Position numbers and translations under genes: made by a program. From positions 1-30,766 of IMG/VR virus record IMGVR_UViG_3300046000_000800: a DNA stretch of 30,766 bases; one strand, given 5' to 3'. Shown one piece after another: positions 29,260-30,766 of the stretch. The notes below the pieces were generated by a model. It was not told the DNA's origin. It saw nothing but the letters and a program-made list of their open reading frames with translations, and searched no databases. The stretch is from a virus. Every line of letters starts with the position of its first letter. The stretch's first letter is position 1.

Positions 29260-29533
29260 TTGGAAAGAAGAAGCTAATTGCTTGGACTTTGACACAAACC
29301 TATTCTTTGATAAATATGAAGAAGACCTTGAGCTAAGACCAGCGATTGACGAGATGTGTTCTATGTGTCCAGTAGCTAAAACGTGTTTTGCTGTTGGTAT
29401 CTCTACTAAGCAATATGGTGTTTGGGGCGGTGTCTATCTAGACGCTGGCAAAATATCCAGAGAATTTAATAGACACAAGTCTAAAGCAGACTGGGCTAAT
29501 ACCTGGAAAAATCTTACGATTGAAGAGGAATAA
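29243..29533 (+). CDS. whiB: WhiB-family Fe-S regulator
   Basis: A 96-residue protein with the four cluster cysteines C13, C39-x2-C42-x5-C48 (ANCLD, EMCSMCPVAKTC), then GVWGG (59-63), the turn that defines the Wbl family, and a basic C-terminal helix (REFNRHKSK). Wbl proteins hold a 4Fe-4S cluster and act with the primary sigma factor. They occur only in Actinobacteria and their phages, so the gene marks the host. Phage copies such as TM4 WhiBTM4 can depress the host's own WhiB functions and alter septation or superinfection. It overlaps the gene at 29032. Confidence 0.92.
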   Translation: MAHKDDWKEEANCLDFDTNLFFDKYEEDLELRPAIDEMCSMCPVAKTCFAVGISTKQYGVWGGVYLDAGKISREFNRHKSKADWANTWKNLTIEEE

Positions 29534-29536
29534 AAT

Positions 29537-29779
29537 ATGTATACATTAGAAATGAAAAGAGCGTTTCACTCAATTACTCCACCACCTAACTTTGAGGTTC
29601 AACTATTTGAGCACAATGTTGAAGGTATGTTCTTTATCGAAATTGTGGCAGATGAAAAGAAATTCATTAGACTACTTGATGAAGAAAAGCGTGGAGCCGT
29701 AGAGTACATGGTACGAGTTAAAGACGCTCTAGAACGCAATGGAGCAATTGTACAGGTAACTAGAAAGGCAATAGATTGA
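29537..29779 (+). CDS. Hypothetical protein
   Basis: An 80-residue protein that begins 4 nt after whiB; GAAGAGGA precedes the ATG. It has a strand pair (FEVQLFEHNVEGMFFIEIVA) and a long C-terminal helix (RGAVEYMVRVKDALERNGAI). It looks like a compact alpha/beta fold. The family is not recognised. Its stop overlaps the next TTG (ttga at 29776). Confidence 0.5.
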   Translation: MYTLEMKRAFHSITPPPNFEVQLFEHNVEGMFFIEIVADEKKFIRLLDEEKRGAVEYMVRVKDALERNGAIVQVTRKAID

Positions 29780-30213
29780 TTGACATTATTATAAACAGCA
29801 TTGTTTATGGACTGTTGGTCTCATTTATTGGCTATCTTGGTTTTAGAAATATTTTTCTAAGACGCAAAGCTCAAGAAGCAATAACAGAAAAGTTACAGTT
29901 GCTTATTAGAATAAACATTCTTGAGACTGAGTTTAGCAAAACAATTCAGGAGATTGAAAATATGAAGCTAGAAAAGTCTGACGACTTTATCAAGTTTCTT
30001 TCTGATTCTCGTGACTGGGCATTTACATACATTGAAGATGTTCAAGCAAAAATATCTGAATTTGATAAACAGATTCAGGAAATCGCAGAGTGGAACAGAA
30101 CCTATGGCTCTGTAGTTGGAGACACTCCACACAACTCTAAGATTGAAGAAATGAATTTGGCATATGACAAGATTAGAAGTCTACTGCCAGAAAACAAAAC
30201 GCCTAACAACTAG
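29776..30213 (+). CDS. Membrane-anchored coiled-coil protein
   Basis: A 145-residue protein from TTG 29776, overlapping the preceding stop, with AAGG about 8 nt upstream. Residues 2-25 (DIIINSIVYGLLVSFIGYLG) span the membrane, then FLRRK is a stop-transfer patch. Residues about 35-75 and 85-110 are heptad-like helices (LQLLIRINILETEFSKTIQE). A single N-terminal span with a coiled coil resembles an inner-membrane spanin. Spanins disrupt outer membranes and are not expected in a typical monoderm host, so a cytoplasmic scaffold or another membrane role is equally possible. Confidence 0.5.
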   Translation: MIDIIINSIVYGLLVSFIGYLGFRNIFLRRKAQEAITEKLQLLIRINILETEFSKTIQEIENMKLEKSDDFIKFLSDSRDWAFTYIEDVQAKISEFDKQIQEIAEWNRTYGSVVGDTPHNSKIEEMNLAYDKIRSLLPENKTPNN

Positions 30214-30233
30214 GCATAAACAAGGAGAATAAA

Positions 30234-30542
30234 ATGAATAAGGCAATGATTGAATCATACTTTCGTAACCTGCTAGGTGTAGTCCTTGCATTGGTTACAA
30301 CCACAATGGCAAATAAGGGTCTTGCTTCACCACTTGATTTCGGTGTAGGCGAATGGCTAACTGTTGCTAACGGTCTATGGGCTGCTGCAGTTCCAACGCT
30401 TCTTCGTTGGGTAAACGCAAAGGACCCAGCCTTTGGTAGAATTGCAGAGGTTGCTGCTGCAGAAGTAAGCAAGAAGATTGCTACTGCTGTTAAGGAAGCT
30501 CCTGCAAAGACTCCAGCAAAGAAAACTACTCCAAAGAAGTAG
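30234..30542 (+). CDS. Holin-like membrane protein
   Basis: A 102-residue protein with AAGGAG before its ATG. Two hydrophobic spans (LLGVVLALVTTTMA and WLTVANGLWAAAVPTLLRWV) are followed by NAKDPAFGRIAEVA and a Lys/Pro/Ala-rich tail ending TTPKK. The layout 'two spans, then R.(N)..DPAFG, then basic tail' is common in actinophage and cyanophage proteins annotated as holins or tail-proximal membrane proteins. Its tail resembles that of the endolysin (Lys-Pro-Ala), which may be simple convergence. It is the last gene before a strong terminator. Confidence 0.62.
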   Translation: MNKAMIESYFRNLLGVVLALVTTTMANKGLASPLDFGVGEWLTVANGLWAAAVPTLLRWVNAKDPAFGRIAEVAAAEVSKKIATAVKEAPAKTPAKKTTPKK

Positions 30543-30557
30543 TAAGGTTAAAAAGAT

Positions 30558-30588
30558 AGCCAGGGTGTTTGCCCTGGCTTTTCTTTTA
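30558..30588. terminator. Bidirectional intrinsic terminator
   Basis: AGCCAGGG (30558-30565), a 6-nt loop, and CCCTGGCT (30572-30579) form an 8-bp GC-rich stem. On + it is followed by TTTTCTTTT, and on - by ATCTTTTTAA. It can stop the operon ending at 30542 and the convergent gene at 30586. Confidence 0.9.
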
Positions 30589-30765
30589 CCCAATGATAGA
30601 TAAATATTTATCTTTTAATACATCTGGTGAGAATGTGTTATAACCTAAATTAAATGCTTTCTGTTTTTCAACATCAACGTCATACTCATTAACAAACTTG
30701 TCAACAAGTTCAGCAAGTTTTTGTGGGTCAGTTTCATACAGGTCAACAAGCCCTTTAAACTGTCT
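30586..30765 (-). CDS. C-terminal end of a convergent gene, function unknown
   Basis: On the minus strand the frame is open from the window edge to a TAA at 30588-30586: 59 C-terminal residues, 5' end missing. The piece reads FKGLVDLYETDPQKLAELVD, then KFVNEYDVDVEKQKAFNLGY and ends KDKYLSIIG. It is helical and acidic with no motif. Its stop lies against the terminator, so this is the boundary between a + gene block and a - block. No function can be assigned. Confidence 0.6.
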   Translation of the reverse strand, partial: RQFKGLVDLYETDPQKLAELVDKFVNEYDVDVEKQKAFNLGYNTFSPDVLKDKYLSIIG

Positions 30766-30766
30766 A

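Noticed and set aside
1-30766. Integrase, attachment site or prophage signature
   Set aside because: No tyrosine or serine integrase motifs, repressor/cro pair or att-like repeats were found. The tRNA genes are complete and lie within a phage operon, not at a host junction.

Overview
The window reads as part of an AT-rich double-stranded DNA phage with a siphovirus-type tail that infects an actinobacterium. The tape-measure C-terminus, minor tail genes, terminase, DnaE-type polymerase, holin and endolysin identify a phage. A WhiB-family regulator (29243-29533) and a DUF7455-like protein (28021-28239) are families largely confined to Actinobacteria and their phages. Low GC and frequent AGA/ATA codons would suit a phage of a low-GC aquatic actinobacterium, but that host assignment is inference. 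No integrase, excisionase pair, lysogeny repressor, IS element or CRISPR array is visible, so a lytic lifestyle is the simpler reading.

Layout. (1) 1-8820: tail module, all on +, with start-stop overlaps: the 3' end of the tape measure, a distal tail/minor tail protein, a 1579-residue minor tail protein, and four further tail-tip or fibre-type proteins. The last has its own leaderless-type promoter. (2) 8831-20249: DNA metabolism: a HTH protein, two small proteins, DnaB-like helicase, an overlapping small gene and DnaG-type primase, gp32-like ssDNA-binding protein, DnaE-type polymerase with PHP domain, MazG, RecA/UvsX, a zinc ribbon, an Hjc-like nuclease candidate, a Cas4-like Fe-S nuclease, a double zinc-finger protein, a RuvC-like resolvase and a small HTH protein. 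(3) 20246-23069: DUF3310 protein, a hypothetical, and the small and large terminase subunits. (4) 23070-26199: a regulatory gap, then a large exported coiled-coil/PA14 protein whose best start is AUA, then two small membrane proteins (holin candidates). (5) 26200-30542: a consensus promoter, an acidic small protein, a mannose-6-phosphate-isomerase-type cupin, tRNA-Asn, tRNA-Asp, a 39-residue zinc-knuckle gene, tRNA-Thr, an M23 endolysin, several Cys-rich mini-proteins, a SLOG-fold protein, WhiB, a TM/coiled-coil protein and a holin-like protein. A bidirectional terminator follows, then a convergent gene on - that runs off the end.

How the genes work together. Helicase, primase, SSB and polymerase could form a nearly self-contained replisome. 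RecA with the Cas4-like, Hjc-like and RuvC-like proteins forms a recombination and branch-resolution set that could feed branch-free concatemers to the terminase encoded just downstream. MazG, WhiB, the cupin and the tRNAs look like host-modulating accessory functions. The least explained element is the secreted PA14/coiled-coil protein next to the holin genes. It has a signal peptide, a carbohydrate-binding-type domain, a Pro-rich stalk and a C-terminal hydrophobic segment ending in arginines.

Regulation. There are nine TATAAT -10 elements in gene-start positions. Three (8341, 11102, 23065) lie 5-6 nt before an ATG, the geometry of leaderless mRNA, which is common in actinobacteria. Three carry TGn extended -10 motifs. 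Three have recognisable -35 boxes (18081, 26200, 26765), of which 26200-26228 matches consensus exactly.
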